Positions 6,028 through 6,198 of a DNA stretch of 6,198 nt are shown piece by piece. Origin of the DNA: Thiotrichales bacterium (GTDB lineage Bacteria; Pseudomonadota; Gammaproteobacteria; PS1; Pseudothioglobaceae); NCBI GenBank assembly GCA_002698045.1, contig NZUR01000045.1, positions 1 through 6,198 on the forward strand, given 5' to 3'. Both the position numbers and the translations under genes were made by a program. The first letter of the stretch is position 1; each line of letters opens with the position of its first letter. The notes under the pieces were generated by a model that worked only from the letters and a program-made list of their open reading frames with translations, was not told the origin of the DNA and did no database searches.

Positions 6028-6198
6028 ATGCATCCTACCGTTAATATTGCAGTCCGAGCTGCTCGTGCAGCTGGTGATGTTATCCTAAGGTATCACAACC
6101 AGGTCGATTTATTGACCATTGAAAATAAGTCTATCAATGACTTTGTTTCTGAGGTTGATAAAACGGCTGAAAAAGCCATTATAAACGAGATTAAAAAA
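6028..6198 (+). CDS. suhB: Inositol-1-monophosphatase family protein SuhB, N-terminal 57 codons (partial, runs off right edge)
   Basis: SuhB belongs to the Mg-dependent, Li-sensitive inositol monophosphatase family; in E. coli it also joins the rRNA transcription antitermination complex with Nus factors. The frame from the ATG at 6028 is open for 57 codons to the window end. MHPTVNIAVRAARAAG matches the E. coli start MHPMLNIAVRAARKAG closely, and SINDFVSEVDKTAEKAI at 35-51 is the conserved family block following the first helix (D38 and D44 conserved). The catalytic metal-binding motifs lie beyond the window. There is no recognisable Shine-Dalgarno sequence before the ATG, which is unusual here given clear ones for glnA and htpG. 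Divergence from trmJ is the usual gammaproteobacterial arrangement, which supports the assignment as SuhB over other family members such as CysQ. Confidence 0.94.
   Translation, partial: MHPTVNIAVRAARAAGDVILRYHNQVDLLTIENKSINDFVSEVDKTAEKAIINEIKK

Noticed and set aside
6057..6072. Perfect AGCTGC-TCGT-GCAGCT inverted repeat
   Set aside because: It falls on suhB codons for Ala-Ala-Arg-Ala-Ala, a conserved repetitive peptide, so the symmetry is most simply a by-product of coding.

Overview
The window reads as an AT-rich stretch of chromosome from a gammaproteobacterium. HemF, XerC, TrmJ and SuhB all resemble the Escherichia coli proteins along their visible length, HemF has the same length (299 aa), and the trmJ/suhB divergent pair is a familiar gammaproteobacterial arrangement. 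The low GC and tight packing would suit a streamlined marine lineage or symbiont (SUP05/Thioglobus-like is one guess), but nothing here proves a genus. There are no mobile elements, tRNAs, rRNAs or CRISPR arrays, and I see no previously undescribed system; this is core housekeeping DNA.

Layout. Bases 1-780 (minus) hold the N-terminal 260 codons of type I glutamine synthetase (glnA), running off the left edge. A 177-bp spacer (781-957) carries a likely glnA promoter and a leader with two small inverted repeats. Bases 958-3316 (minus) form a tightly coupled operon transcribed in the order xerC, tsaC, hemF, each junction a 4-base ATGA overlap. Across a 37-bp gap the plus-strand gene htpG (3354-5210) diverges from xerC. 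A strong, near-symmetric hairpin terminator at 5224-5249 separates htpG from the convergent minus-strand gene trmJ (5264-6022). The plus-strand gene suhB begins at 6028, five bases from the trmJ ATG, and runs off the right edge.

The genes serve separate tasks: nitrogen assimilation (GlnA), haem synthesis (HemF), tRNA modification (TsaC for t6A37, TrmJ for 2'-O-methylation at position 32), chromosome dimer resolution (XerC), protein folding under stress (HtpG) and inositol phosphatase/rRNA-antitermination functions (SuhB). The interest lies in the gene-packing: two head-to-head gene pairs with gaps of 37 and 5 bp, so promoters must lie inside neighbouring coding sequence, and a non-standard xerC-tsaC-hemF operon.
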